Assembly: GCF_000150275.1 (NCBI RefSeq)
Contig: NW_002060951.1
Location: 2,786,580-2,850,579, forward strand
Length of the DNA: 64,000 nucleotides
Origin: Trichoplax adhaerens
Taxonomy: Eukaryota > Placozoa > Uniplacotomia > Trichoplacea > Trichoplacidae
Direction: 5' to 3'
Shown: positions 13,283 through 26,185 of the stretch, in pieces
Numbering within the stretch: position 1 is the first letter of the stretch
Layout: each line of letters starts with the position of its first letter
The notes under the pieces: generated by a model
What the model was told of the DNA's origin: nothing
Database searches by the model: none
Seen by the model: only the letters and a program-made list of their open reading frames with translations
Program-made: the position numbers and the translations under genes

Positions 13283-15114
13283 TTTTTACTTTATCTTAAT
13301 TATAACTTACTATCATGCAAAACCTCACAACTACGAGAGAGTTATTTCTAAGTGCATATATGTATTCACACTTTTGTAAGATTGTATAAATATTTTGTTA
13401 AACAGAACAAAGTGGCGTATACGTAGATTATACGTTAGTGCCAAGAGACCTTAAAATTATACCGTAATCTAATTATCTAATATCTGTAGGTTGCAATTCG
13501 TAGTTATTTTAATGCCCCATGTGACTCAAATATGCAATATATAGTGTTCTATGCGCTTTTGAAGGTATACCTACTGTGCGTACCGTATATACGTAAATTG
13601 TTTAAATGAGTATACAGTATAGTAATATAATTATTATACTTTGTTGCCTACATTTTCTATACTCTAACATCATATGCTCGTAAATTAATTCGGAGGAGAG
13701 TTTATAGCGTGCTGCATTACGCGTATTAATTATACAGAAATGGGTAGTTCATTATAATGTGAATGTATCAAAAAATAAATATGTTTGCGTCAGCTCTTAC
13801 CTCACTGTACATTCACTGATGTTTACTTTTACTTTCAAAGGTAAAAACTGTACATCTAACTATAAAATTAAGAATTTAAATCAGATCTCTTGATCCTTAC
13901 AATTACAGGCAACTAAATTATAATAGTACAGAAAATATTACTGTACGAGCTTATATAATAAGATAAATTTACAAACTTATTACGAGTCGCCCCATCATCT
14001 GCATCTAAAATATGCTCAGATAGCAATAAACTACTTACTGTACAGTATTGATAAGTAGGTAAGTTATATCCAAGTACTTGACATATTAAACTCCGTCTGC
14101 AAGATATTCAGAACTTTGCTAAAATTACTTAATACTACAGTGCTTTAGAAACTATCAGTTCAATTGAGCGTCAAGTAGCTATGTCTTGATATCGTATGCC
14201 TTAAATTGTAAACTAAAAAAGCACAAGTACTTAGTCTGAAAATGTAACCAGAAGTCAAAAGGGATCAACATTGATCCGCCAAAAGACTAACAGAACTGGA
14301 AATTTCAAATTAACTAGCTTAATATCCTGTCACTTTGCTGACATAGATATTATATAGTTCGTTTACGCTTTTAAATAACTATAATATAAACTGACGTTAT
14401 AAGTTACGATCAGGGATTGATAGTAATTGTGAAATATTAATCCTCGATATTAAATAATTATTAATAATTATTGTTATTATCATTATTAATATCAGTGTTC
14501 AGCTGTTGGTAATAAGTAATAATAACATTATCATTGGACTACTGTAATACTAATAATTCACTCAAGCAATATGACATTAAATGTCACTTAGTGCAAAAAT
14601 TAAATTATGGATTTCTGTCCATGCTGTATATTCAGTAGGTAACACCAGGGACTCCTCACCACCCCCAGCTTCACAACAATTGAAATTACAGTAACGTTGT
14701 GAAGCTGGACGGATATCGTGACCTTTACTTAATTTGCATAGAGGAACCAAGTATGGCCTAAATACAGTACAACGAAAGTACAGTACAGTACAGTACTCAA
14801 TGTAATGTGCGTATGTGCTCACATGACTTTACCTTATTAAGTACAATGCTGTCGTGTACAGTGACCCACACTGTACTGTAACTGAGTGTACAGTAGTTGC
14901 ATGGAACTGAGTAATATACTGTACTGTACTTCACTGTCAGTAAAAGTAAAAGTTATAACACCCGTGCCCCGCGAATGTATCAGGAACACTAACCGTCCTG
15001 TACCGCAACGATGCGAGTCCGAACAAGTAAACAAAAACAAATGACGATTTAGCTATAAAATTCGAACCATAATATGTATATCTAGTGATCCATTGTTATA
15101 CAATTTCAATCAAC
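13283..15114. other. SBDS-CHFR intergenic region; GTACA arrays near the CHFR end
   Basis: The left part holds the SBDS 3' flank, with an AATAAA near 13773, and AT-rich sequence. A perfect 13-bp stem (CCAGCTTCACAAC at 14665-14677 and its complement at 14696-14708) encloses an 18-nt loop. GTACAGTAC-type repeats are clustered at 14755-14930, next to the CHFR start. Antisense ORFs across 14577-15040 are read through the repeats and have no protein-like features. Confidence 0.7.
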
Positions 15115-18100
15115 ATGACATCGACGATCGTGAATGCCAAGCTAATCCCGATGACGGGTTGTAGCTCTGATATTATTGAAATTAATAAAGAAGAAATTAC
15201 CATCGGCAGATTACAAGGTATTACTATTAGACTTCATTTCAATATTTGTACGAGCAGTATCTATCGACTATCGTATGAAATGTTAGTGTATTGTAGTAAA
15301 ATACTATATAAATCGGAAGCGCGGAAAGTATCACGAGCTGGGCGTTTATATATAACGATACACTAGGCGTTCGACGACTTGACTGCATATACTTCATTAC
15401 GCGTTCACCAGACTAATGGAGTATTACAGTAACTGCTGTAACATACCGTAGATTGACTCGATCATTGGATTTGGAAATCCAGTTTAAATAAACAAGTCCA
15501 TTGCTGAAAGCGTTACGATTCCCATAATTGCTCAATGAAATTGTATGTAAATAACGATATTATTAAACTGTAGGTCGACTAAAGTTTAGTATACGAGTAT
15601 GCATAATACTGCATTAATTGATCTCCTTTTAGAGTTATACTGACCAGTGGAACGCATATGACAACTTAATAATTACGTCACCTTACTGTAACTAATTATC
15701 TGATTCCTGCTAAGTAGGCCAATTGATTATTCGATTTTATCTTGTGTACAAATTTGAATTAAAGTAGAATTGTCTTGCTAGAGTGCGATGTGAAAATCTT
15801 GAACAATCCGTTCGTCTCTAGCCAACATTGTAAGTTGGTTAAAGATCCAGATATTGGAGAAATCTGGCTTGTAGATTTAAGGTGAAGATCGGATATTTAC
15901 TTTCCTACGCTTTCTCTTATCCTGACTCTGCTATTTTTTGTAATAAGATTTCCAAAATATTAACTTTTTATATTAACGACTAAACGTGAATTTAGTCTTT
16001 TTACTTGTGCGCATATTTCTGTAGTGAAAACGTTACGGGAATCTACATATATGTGATTAATATGTACAGTAGTTGAGTAGTCCTAAAATAACTAATTGGA
16101 TGTATATCCATATATACGTGTATACTTATATATAATTAATACGTAGTGCTACCATCACATTTAGATACAGCACTGTATCCTAACATGATTTTGTATAAAT
16201 TAATATATATTTAGAGATAGCATATATCAAAAGTGTGTTCTTTACAGTATAGCTGGGAGTTGGATGCAATGAATGAGTTAGGTAGTACTTTGATGCTTAA
16301 ATAATTCAAAAAAGTTGTGTTAATACACAATTATTACTTTTTAAGTTGACTATGTCCGAAAGTAGATTAACTCTCGGTCGTTTCGGGTTGTTTATCACAA
16401 TGAAGTTCTACAAATGAGGCTTGTTTGAAATTTTCGAATTTTTTAGGGTTGCCGTATACTATGTATATAATTTCTTATTAGAACCTACTGAAGCATGTAA
16501 TTGACAATTCTCTTTTTACAACATTTTGGTATATAAATTTTAGTAAGAACGGAACAGTAGTTAACAGTAAAAAATTGCGAAAGGGACAGGTACGGTTCTA
16601 AAGTATATGGACTGTTAAATTAGAGATATTAAACTATAAATTCAAATTTTTATGTTTACGATAACGGTTCTATTTACTGTATACTTGATACTGGTAATAC
16701 TCCACTACGTTTACGTTTATAATACTAGTATATTGTAATTATTGTTCTTAGCGTGCAAAATTAACAAGTGGCGATGAAATTAAAATTGTCTTAAGATCCG
16801 ATAAACAAAACTATAGTAAGTCTGTAACTGGTGATCCTTAAATGAATTTATAAACCTATATTATGCTATGACTTGTTCCTTCTGTACGGTAGAACATTTA
16901 AGTTAATACGCCTTAGTGATGTAAGATCTAACAGACTGTTTCATAATATGATTTCGAATTAATTGTTATATGAAACTTCATAGCCATAATACTACTCATG
17001 ATATTACTTGGGTTACAGTTATCATATGCTGAATAGGTTTACGTGTACAGTAATTGAATTCGATCAGCAATCAATCATCGTTAACATTACTTTGTACAAA
17101 TTGCTGATATACTGTACTACATTATGCTAGTGAATATCCTATAGAATTAGTGTACTAGTATAGTCCGTGGATGTTGCAAATTTCTTTCTTGGTTCAATGG
17201 ACTATCGTATCGGTAATCCTTATATCGCATGTCATTAATATTCCCTAGACGTTTCTTACTTATATGAAGAGGTAAAGTCTTTTTCTGAAACTCTGGAATA
17301 CAATGATTATCTTGAAGGTTTGCTATTCAACTCGTTACTTCGGCCATCGCATAATTACTAATAAGAAATTATTTCAAGTGTTGTCAGCGTCGTTTGTTAA
17401 AGCGACATTTGAAAATTATTTTAGTTCATTTTTAAATTCATCAACTTAAAGTTTCAGCTTCTACGTAAGATTGCATTTAATTCGTGTACTGTTTAATATT
17501 GTTATAGATGAAGGCCTCGAATTTAATCCAAAGAAAAGGCTAGCAGATCAGGTTTCTAACCTTTTATACTTTAATGTTATCTATGGAGTTTAAATTCTGT
17601 ATGTGTCGATCTAAGCTGAACTAGATTACTAATTTTATGTATCTTCCATTGTTATCGTTCATTGCAGGATTTAGAAAGCAACTTAAATAAAAAAATCAAA
17701 CAGGAGGTAAAAGAAGTTTAGAATGCCTTGATAGCAGAAGTTGTTTGAAAACAGGAAATACGAGCTATTGCTTTGTTGCAGTAATCCTTTTCTTCTTAGT
17801 TTACTTCTTATGTCAGTTATGATGTCATGTTTTATAAATGTATCTCTACGCAGTCTGCAACTATTCTCTTTCGCATTAACTGCAATATTTTCATATATTA
17901 TAACATTTTTAGAGCGATGTAGCTTTACCGGAAAAGATGCTTGACGTAGATAACAGTAGAAAATTACAACCTGAGACATTAGTTCCCCAACCAGAAGTGA
18001 CTGAGGACACTACAAAAATCGCTCCAAACTCTACTCTTTCAAATGTTGGACAGGACATGTTAGAAAACTTGACTTGTGGGATCTGTCAGGTAAATCTAGT

Positions 18101-20174
18101 GAACAAATTACTCTTGTTTAAATGAAATTGTACGGAAAAACCTGATGGGTATTTTCATTAAGTTTGAATTCAATCTAATTTAGGATCTACTGCATGATTG
18201 CATTAGGTAAGCGACCACTAAATATTTTCTATCAATAAATACATATATAGTCAGGTTATTTATTCAGTGAGGTTTACCAATCCAAGCAATCGATTAAATT
18301 TTTAAAATAAAAGTATATTTAAATTTTGTAATTTTCTCTGGCCAAGTTTGCAACCGTGTTTACATTGCTTTTGTTCTGGATGTTATTCTCCGTGGATGAA
18401 TCAATCTAATAACTGTCCCGCCGTAAGTAAACATTCATCTTTAAGGCTTTACCTTTCTAATATTCCAGCACTTACAATTCGCATTATTTTTCAGTGCCGA
18501 ATTACTGTAGTTCAAATTAGTCGAAATCATATCATAAATAACTTAGTAGATGCTTACGTAAAACAATACCCTGAAAAAAAACGAAGCGATGAAGATATTG
18601 AAGATTTGAATGCAAAAAATAAAATCACGAGAGAAATGCTTGATCCGCAAAAATTTATTAAAAGAGCACGAAATCAATTTGGCTTCACATATTACGATAG
18701 CGAAGGGTCGAATGTTGAATCTTACGATGGTGATAGCTCAGATGAGGAGTAAGCGAACTTTATTCGAAATATACGTTTTCTAGCCCCTACATTTATTTAA
18801 AAATTAATTATTATTTCGCCGTTTCCCTTCGATATCTCATATTATAGCGAAAGATGTAGGCAATGTCCAGGGAGAATGTCGTACACCAGTGTAGCAGCTG
18901 ATGATGGCTGCAACAGCGTTACCATTTCCAGCAACACATCAGGTTTTACTTGTAACCTTAATACAATTCATATTTCATGCCAATGTTGCTTTGAGCTTCT
19001 GCCTGATCGAAGATCAGAACCGATATCAGATCGAAGGCCACCTGTTCAATGTAAGCAATACGTTTACTATAGCTATGGAGCGTATTGTCTCTCACTTGGA
19101 AAGAATTAATAATTTGCATCGCTTCAAACTATTCAGGCGAACACTGTTCCGGAGTTTATTGCAATATGTACTGGAGGTGCAATGGAGCTTCTTGTGTTGG
19201 ATGCCTATCTCGATTTAAGGGTATGTACAATGCGAGGATATTCTTGTTATCTGTTTTGTCGACGTAGTAGCGCAAAATAAGATGGTAATTGGTAATATAA
19301 TTATAAGCTGACTAATGACATTGCTACTCCCCTGATTACAGACAAGGAATTTAAGGAAGAATGGCTGAGAGAATTAATCAGTGGCAACGTATATGAAACT
19401 GACATCTTGATGGTAAAAAATTCGATTTAGATGATATTAAATGAAAGAGCTTTATTACAATACTTCTATCGGTTATCCTTATATCTTTAAATATCGGAAT
19501 TGCTTTTATCTAGAATTACCTAAATGACAACCATTTGACTATTTCGGATATGACAAAAACGATCTGTAGTAGACTAGCTTCGAATGAGTATTCAACAAGT
19601 AAGAGATAATTTAAGCTACTTCAATTAAATTATAGAGAGTAAGCCACGTGTTCAATATCTTTCATGGTTTGTAGTAATTGATTAATAAAGTTACTATAAT
19701 TTTTAGCCCTTGTATCAGCGAATTTTTCTATCGAGCAAGCATTATGCCATCGTTGTTCTATTTCCGCTTTGCGCCCTTTGGCTTATTGCTATCGAAATGA
19801 TATCCCGAATACTGAATTACCTGGTAGTGATTAGATATTTGAAAGATTTTTTTACTTTATGAATTAAATTTTATTGGACTTATTCAGTTTAAGAATATGT
19901 TATTGCAATTTTGATTACTGTATGCGTATAGCTGAAGTAACTCGCCGCCCTAACTGTTGGTATGGGAAAGAGTGTCGTACGCAAAAAAACAGCTTGGCAC
20001 ACGCAAGGTAACGAGATAGATGTATCACCATCTATAACACTTATATAAAGGGGTCATCTTTAAATTTTAAATTAAATTTTAAATCTTATTGGCCAAATTT
20101 AACTGTTTATCTTCATTACAATATTTTGCTATAGAAATTATAATCATATCTGCGAAAATAGGAGAGGGAAATAG
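15115..20174 (+). CDS. CHFR: CHFR-type E3 ubiquitin ligase (FHA, RING, PBZ)
   Basis: CHFR is a nuclear ubiquitin ligase of the antephase mitotic checkpoint. Exons: 15115-15217, 15782-15881, 16544-16589, 16752-16815, 17508-17551, 17668-17706, 17913-18089, 18184-18206, 18347-18422, 18495-18748, 18848-19050, 19137-19220, 19342-19412, 19514-19598, 19707-19823, 19932-20007 and 20135-20174; all phases agree. The FHA domain is built from ITIGR, FVSSQHCKL and KNGTVVNSKKL. The RING finger runs from LTCGICQ through QPCLHCFCSGCYSPWM to NNCPA and is followed by RNHIINNLVDAYVKQYP. The cysteine-rich region has CRQCPG, CQCCFELLPDRR and YCNMYWRC. The last two exons make the PAR-binding zinc finger: CWYGKECRT, then NYNHICE and a short basic tail. 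The domain order is complete, and the start methionine lies just before the FHA domain. Confidence 0.95.
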
Positions 20175-21833
20175 ATCGTAAACATTGAAGATCAATGTAA
20201 CTCGAAATGTCAATCCTATGATATTGTTTTGTTCTTATCTTTTTGATGAATCAGTTATTGAGTCAGCATCAATAAATTCTGACTATGGCCCGAGTTGTGG
20301 GCACGTTTTAAAATAAAATTCGAATTTCATAGTGGTTTAGTATTTAGTGAATAGCGATCATGATATAATGCACGTCATGATTCATTTAGACTGTATACGG
20401 TATTCTCTGTACATGAAGTCTCTACTGTTCAGTGTACTGTACACTATACAGTACTTGTACTGTACTACACGTGTACCTGCACGCGTATTAAGTCTAAATG
20501 TGCGATCCACTGTTTCGAAAACGTTCTTCGATACCATTAAAAGTCATTTAATTTAATTAATTTAAAGCATCACACGATTTTTGTACTGTACAGTACAGTA
20601 CAGTACACAGGATAATACAGTACAGTATACTGTATATCTTGTCAGCTATGTCTTACTTGAGAATAAATAAGTTGATAAGGTTTCGTATACACTGAGCTCT
20701 CTTATCATACAGTACGCTGAGGCTGTACTGTATGCGACATACTTTGCAGTTGTTATCTACAGATGTACTGTACTGCACTCAGTGCACTGTACTGTATAAA
20801 CAGTCATGGACTACTACTGTACAGTGTACAGTACAGGACAAAATGGGACGTGGAAGTGAAGTGAAGCGATGAGATGAAACAGGATAGGACATACTGCACC
20901 GTCGTTCACCAGATGTTGCAGACCTCTGCTGCATAGTACAGTACACTGCAAGGGCACGTGTATGCTACACTGTACAGAACAGTATTGGACTACGCATGTG
21001 ACACATACAGTGTATGTACAGTAGTAGTCAATACTCACTCAATACTTATTCAACCACGAACCCGTGTTATGCAGTGCAGAAACAAGTTACGTGTTAACAT
21101 TAATCGAGATGGTGGTATTGAGGACTAGCAAATTTGATCGAAGTTATTTACCGTTGATCACCATTATTTTGGTAATCTACGTATCAGGCTTTTCGGTTCT
21201 AGCGAATGATGATGAGTCCGATACAGAAACATCGGGATCTGTCCTTACTAAAGGTTCTGACTTCAAAGTGCAATTATTGTGCAGCAGTTATTGATTGATT
21301 CAACTGGCATAGATATTACGTATTTTTTGCTAGAATCACTGTCATCTCTTTCATACGCGTATACGCGCAGCATCTACTATTATTAAGATCTCAATATCTT
21401 TTCATAAACTATATAAAATAAACTACAGTAATTATTTTGAGAGAAACTTTACCCAATTTCCTTAGCAGCCAGCTAAAGGGTACAAAGTAGGTATTATTAA
21501 CCAGTGAACAGTGAACACTAAACACGTAACAGAAATTTGAAATAACCAGCATTTTATGCAACATATTGATTTTTGTTTGCAGTGATCTAATATCAGATCT
21601 TTAGATTCATGTAACGTTGGTGTGATGTTATGCCGATATAGTTAGATCATAATTTTATATCAAAATTAGTGCATACGGGTACAGAATAGTACTTTATACG
21701 CGTACGTTGCAGCATCAAGGTACGGTACATATAGATTGACACGCAACTTTTCGAGAAGGTTTTATGTTTAGCGTGTATATATACTGTACTGTATATATAT
21801 ACCGTATATCAGTAACGACAAACTACTGGTGCA
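20175..21833. repeat. CHFR-TYW1 intergenic region with a dense GTACA/TGTAC array
   Basis: This interval contains the CHFR 3' flank and the region upstream of TYW1. GTACAGTAC/TACTGTACAGTA strings are dense from about 20420 to 21030, with a further TACTGTACTGTATATATATA segment at 21782-21801. The only ORF worth noting is at 21064-21294, listed separately as a possible TYW1 5' exon. Confidence 0.75.
21109..21294 (+). other. ORF with a hydrophobic N-terminal segment; possible alternative TYW1 first exon
   Basis: A reading frame starting at ATG 21109 (or 21064) encodes a short basic start, a hydrophobic stretch (LPLITIILVIYVSGFSVLA) and an acidic Ser/Thr-rich tail. It begins just after the densest GTACA array. 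A donor AAAG|GTTCTG at about 21253 is phase 1 and would join in frame to an acceptor TTTTAG at 21866 inside the first TYW1 exon. This would give TYW1 a longer, membrane-targeted N-terminus. I do not recognise the protein; transcript support is unknown. Confidence 0.3.
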
Positions 21834-24800
21834 ATGTTATATCTAACATTCGCAATTGAAATTTTAGGTACTACTTCCTGCAGCTGGAAATTGTCAACGT
21901 GGCTCGCAGCTATATTGCTTGGGAGTGTTGCTTTAATATTTTATAAGAAGGGATTGGTATTTAATAAGATATTATTAGCTACTATGTATTTAAGCGGAGT
22001 TAACTACAAAGATCCATTCACCGTGATTTTGCTTATAACACGTACGTGTGTCTAATGATATCTTTAGATAAATGAACAAATATCTAATACTAACCAAGGT
22101 AAAGAAACTAGCATTAGGGTGTACTATGGTAGCCAGACGGGAACAGCTAAGGTACTATTACGAAGCTTAGTAACCAAATGAATATTGCATGATGCGTATC
22201 CTAAACCACATTCGAAATCAGTTCGTTTTATTACATTTATCGCTGCATTTGTTACAGCGATTTGCAGAGAGGTTGTACAGTGATCTGAAGGCCTTATTCA
22301 GTGATGAACAAGATGCACATAGAGTAACGATGAACATTTATAGCTTAAACCAGCAGGAACCCGAAGATGTAATAGCTATAAAGGTATATTGGATTCTGAT
22401 TTGAGCTATACAAGTGAGATGCACTTATGCTGTAGTACTGTAATTATAAATTTCTACATATGAGCTATACGGTGTACAGTATAGTATGGACATCATTAAT
22501 CATATAAAATAAGTTATCGACGTTAACTCTTATAGCCAAAATCTAGACAGATTTGTATCTTCCTACTGTCTACCTACACTGGTGGAGAGCCTGCTGAAAG
22601 TGCAAGATGGTTCTATACTTGGTTACAGGATACCGTATCTGATTTTAGGGTTCAGAAAACTCTATTGAGTAAATTAAATTACGCTGTATTTGGTCTTGGT
22701 AACTCAGTCTACCAAGAACATTTTAATTCGGTACAATTTTTAATTTCTTTTTAATGCTCATTTATTATTACTTACTAATGCTGCATAATCATCAAGTAGC
22801 ATAAATTGTAAGTGATAATTACGAGATAGAGTGTGATTCTATTATGGGGTTTTAATCTATAAAGGTTGCTAAGGATACTGATAGTTGGCTTCATAAATTA
22901 CATGGAAATCGAATTTTACCCCTTGGCATCGGTGATAATAACGTAGTGCAAAGTGAAAATGGAGGTGTGTTTAATATTTCATATATTTTTTTTATTTGTC
23001 TAGAACAGATAACACTATGGTATAACTGGCTACACGCCTTTAAAGTATTTCTACGGATACGACATACATTAACATGAACTGCAATAATTACGTGTATTTT
23101 AGTAACTTCATGTTATAAATACCCTCACTATATGACTGATCATTAGGCCTTGAAGAAGATTTCGTGGCTTGGAAAGGAAGGATTTTAAGAGTTCTCAACT
23201 TAGAAATTACTCCTAGTCATAAACCTGTCGATAATGAAGTCAACGTTGCCCCTTCAAAAATAAAGGTAAAAGAGAATGTAATACACGAAGGAAAGATGTC
23301 GACTCTGACATTATTTTATTACCTACGTTTTAGATCTTATATGAGAGTACAAGTGAATCTAGCGATAACAGCGAAGATGAAGAGACAATTGCAATGAAAA
23401 AAAACTCTACTATCCCGATAAAAAATGATGTCGTTGATGTCGAAGACTTAGGGGTGATGCTGAATAATTTAGGGAAGGCAAAGGTAATTCGCATATTCAG
23501 CTAAAGTTTAATATACTTCAGTATCAAATTAGGTTATGATAATCAATTAACCTAGCTTAAGCTATGATATATCTGAATGTATTTACAGTTTTTAGAAGGG
23601 AATTTAAAATTTTTTAGGCAGATAGAGAACTTGAAGTAAGCACACTACAGCGTGTCCAAGCTGGGCCAAAAACATCAATATCCTCCTTAAAGAAAGCTGA
23701 GTTAAGAGATATGGTAACCCCATCCCTAAAAGAGGCACTAAGCAAGCAAGGTAAACCTTAAATGTCATATGAATCGTACGGTGCATTTAACATCAAAGAA
23801 TCAACTTCTTCAGTTTATATTTAAAATCGTTTTTAACCGTATACGGATGACATATTGTATCATGATTAATAAAGCTGATAATTTGCGTTACGGTGCGCAA
23901 TTAAGTACTATAGATGTCGGTATTAGAGACACTTTTCACGTATGTTTCAGGATATAAAATTATCGGATCTCATTCCGGCGTTAAGCTTTGCCGCTGGACG
24001 AAGGTGTTAACAACTGAAAAACTTATTAGAAAATCTTTAGATATTTTAGTCTTCAAAATTATTATACAGTATATCGGCTCTTTCGTAATTAATTAGTTTA
24101 ACTTGAAGACTTCAATTGTTTTCTGCAGTCAATGTTACGAGGACGGGGTGGTTGCTATAAGCATACGTTTTATGGAATTGAGAGTCACAGATGCATGGAA
24201 ACAACGCCCAGTCTTGCTTGCGCAAATAAATGTGTTTTTTGTTGGCGTCATCACACGAACCCAGTTGGTACTGAATGGCGATGGAAAATGGATGACCCAG
24301 AAAAAATCTTTAATGAAGCACTTAAAAATCATTATGGCTTGATAAAGCAATTCAAAGGCAAGTTAGGACATTTAAGAATTCGCACTATAATTTTATTTTG
24401 TAAGCATAACGGAAAAAATCTCACGGATTTCTTAGGCGTTCCAGGGGTACAAACAGAAAGATTCAAAGAGGCCATGGAAGTTAAACATTGTGCTTTATCT
24501 TTAGTCGGTTAGTATAGAAGTAAATTTGCAGTTGCTTACATTGTAAATTAATGTTGGGCTTTCTTTCTGAAACACGGTAGGAGAGCCAATAATGTATCCA
24601 GAAATAAATAAATTTATTGAACTTCTACATGGAAAGGAAATTTCCAGTTTTCTTGTGACTAACGCACAATTTCCAAATGCTATTAGGTTAAAATCATTAC
24701 TATATTTTACTAGATGTAATGTAGTCTTATTTGATCGTCAAAGTAATACTACACGGTATCATGATTAACGAATTATAAATATTTCTGAATATATAAATAT

Positions 24801-26185
24801 TAATAGAGATCTTACGCCCGTAACGCAATTGTATGTGAGCGTAGATGCCAGTACTAAAGAAAGTTTGAAAAAGATTGATCGGCCGCTATTTAAAGACTTT
24901 TGGCCTCGATTTCTTAAAAGCCTTTCCGCCTTATCAGAGAAGGTTCTACAATGCGAAGGAATTGTTTCGATATGATCATTTACATTCGCAAATTTTATGA
25001 ATTTAGGGTCAACGGACAGTTTATCGATTAACTCTCGTGAAAGCGTGGAATGCTGAAGAAATTGAGGCATATGCAAATCTTGTCGGGTACGGGAATCCAG
25101 ATTTTATCGAGGTTAAGGTAAGAGGGGAGACGACAGCTGTTCTCTTATATCTTGTGACAATTTTATAGGATTATAGATCTACGTTCGGTTAGTTTAGACC
25201 TTGCATATGTCACTGTAGTAACTAGATATAACTATATTAAACAATATTTTTCATAAAAAATATTTCTTATTTACTAATAGGGAGTAACATATTGCGGCGA
25301 ATCAAAAGCTTCTAAGCTAACAATGGAAAATATTCCTTGGCATCAAGAAGTAAGATAGCTTGATTCTTTAACATCTTATTATGCTTCCTCACTATTTTGG
25401 AATGCTGTACAAATCCAAAACCTCCTGGTTTTTTAGGTTTTATCATTTACAGACAAATTAGTTGATAATCTTCCGGAATATGAAATTGCTTGCGAGCACG
25501 AGCATTCAAATTGCGTTCTGGTTGCACATAAGAAGGTAGACTACCTTGTACTGTTTAATTAATAGAGTTTTCTATATAGCAAAGCGAACATTTTGTGCTA
25601 TGGAATGTTGTATCGTGAGACATAGCACATAATTCTAAAAATTTGATAGATGATAATACGGTGTTTATGTACACAACCATCGTTTAGTTGCATATATCCA
25701 ATAATTTTAGCGTTTAAGAATTGTCCCACTCATCGAGATATATTCATAATCACATATTTGACTTTTATTTAACAGTTTAAGGTTCATGGCAGATGGCACA
25801 CTTGGATTGATTACGCGAAGTTTCATAAACTGGTTTGAGATAATAATAGTTCTTAATAACAAGTAGTCAAACATACTACTGTATTTTTATTAAAGATTCT
25901 GTGATTAGTAATAATTAGTCTGATTATATAAAGTATATATTGTCTATATTATTTCAATAGTCTTGTTTAGTCATGCTAATTCTTATTATAGTTAGAATTG
26001 TTACTAATTCTCCAATAATTTAGATTGCTGAATTTGCCTCCAATGGAGGTAAGAATTTCGACGCAAGTGATTATATGGCATTGACACCTGACTGGGCTGT
26101 TATCGGGCACCCAGCTCACGGATTTGATCCAGTGGAAACAAGATGGCATAGAAAGAAAAATAATAAAGATATTGGTGGTTGTTGA
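21834..26185 (+). CDS. TYW1: TYW1, tRNA 4-demethylwyosine synthase (flavodoxin + radical SAM)
   Basis: TYW1 is an Fe-S, FMN and S-adenosylmethionine enzyme that builds the tricyclic wybutosine precursor on m1G37 of tRNA-Phe. Exons: 21834-21956, 22068-22151, 22258-22383, 22536-22730, 22865-22964, 23147-23265, 23334-23483, 23618-23750, 23951-24003, 24129-24357, 24436-24507, 24581-24686, 24807-24942, 25007-25117, 25281-25349, 25437-25535, 25776-25832 and 26024-26185. A transmembrane segment near the N-terminus (WLAAILLGSVALIFYKK) precedes the flavodoxin domain (YYGSQTGTAK, STYTGGEPAESARWF, FGLGNSVYQEHF). The radical-SAM part has GSHSGVKLCRWTK and the CxxxCxxC cluster site in ACANKCVFCWRHH, then LYVSVDAS, GNPDFIEVKG and ACEHEHSNC, ending in GGC. 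The start is uncertain because an upstream exon may exist. Confidence 0.96.
24358..24435 (+). other. TYW1: Probable GC-AG intron, 78 nt, open in frame, inside TYW1
   Basis: Between KQFKG and VPGV, which are adjacent in TYW1 homologues, 26 extra codons occur. They begin with a good GC donor (AAAG|GCAAGT) and end with TTTCTTAG. The stretch is a multiple of three with no stop, so both the spliced and retained forms would be translatable. Confidence 0.75.
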
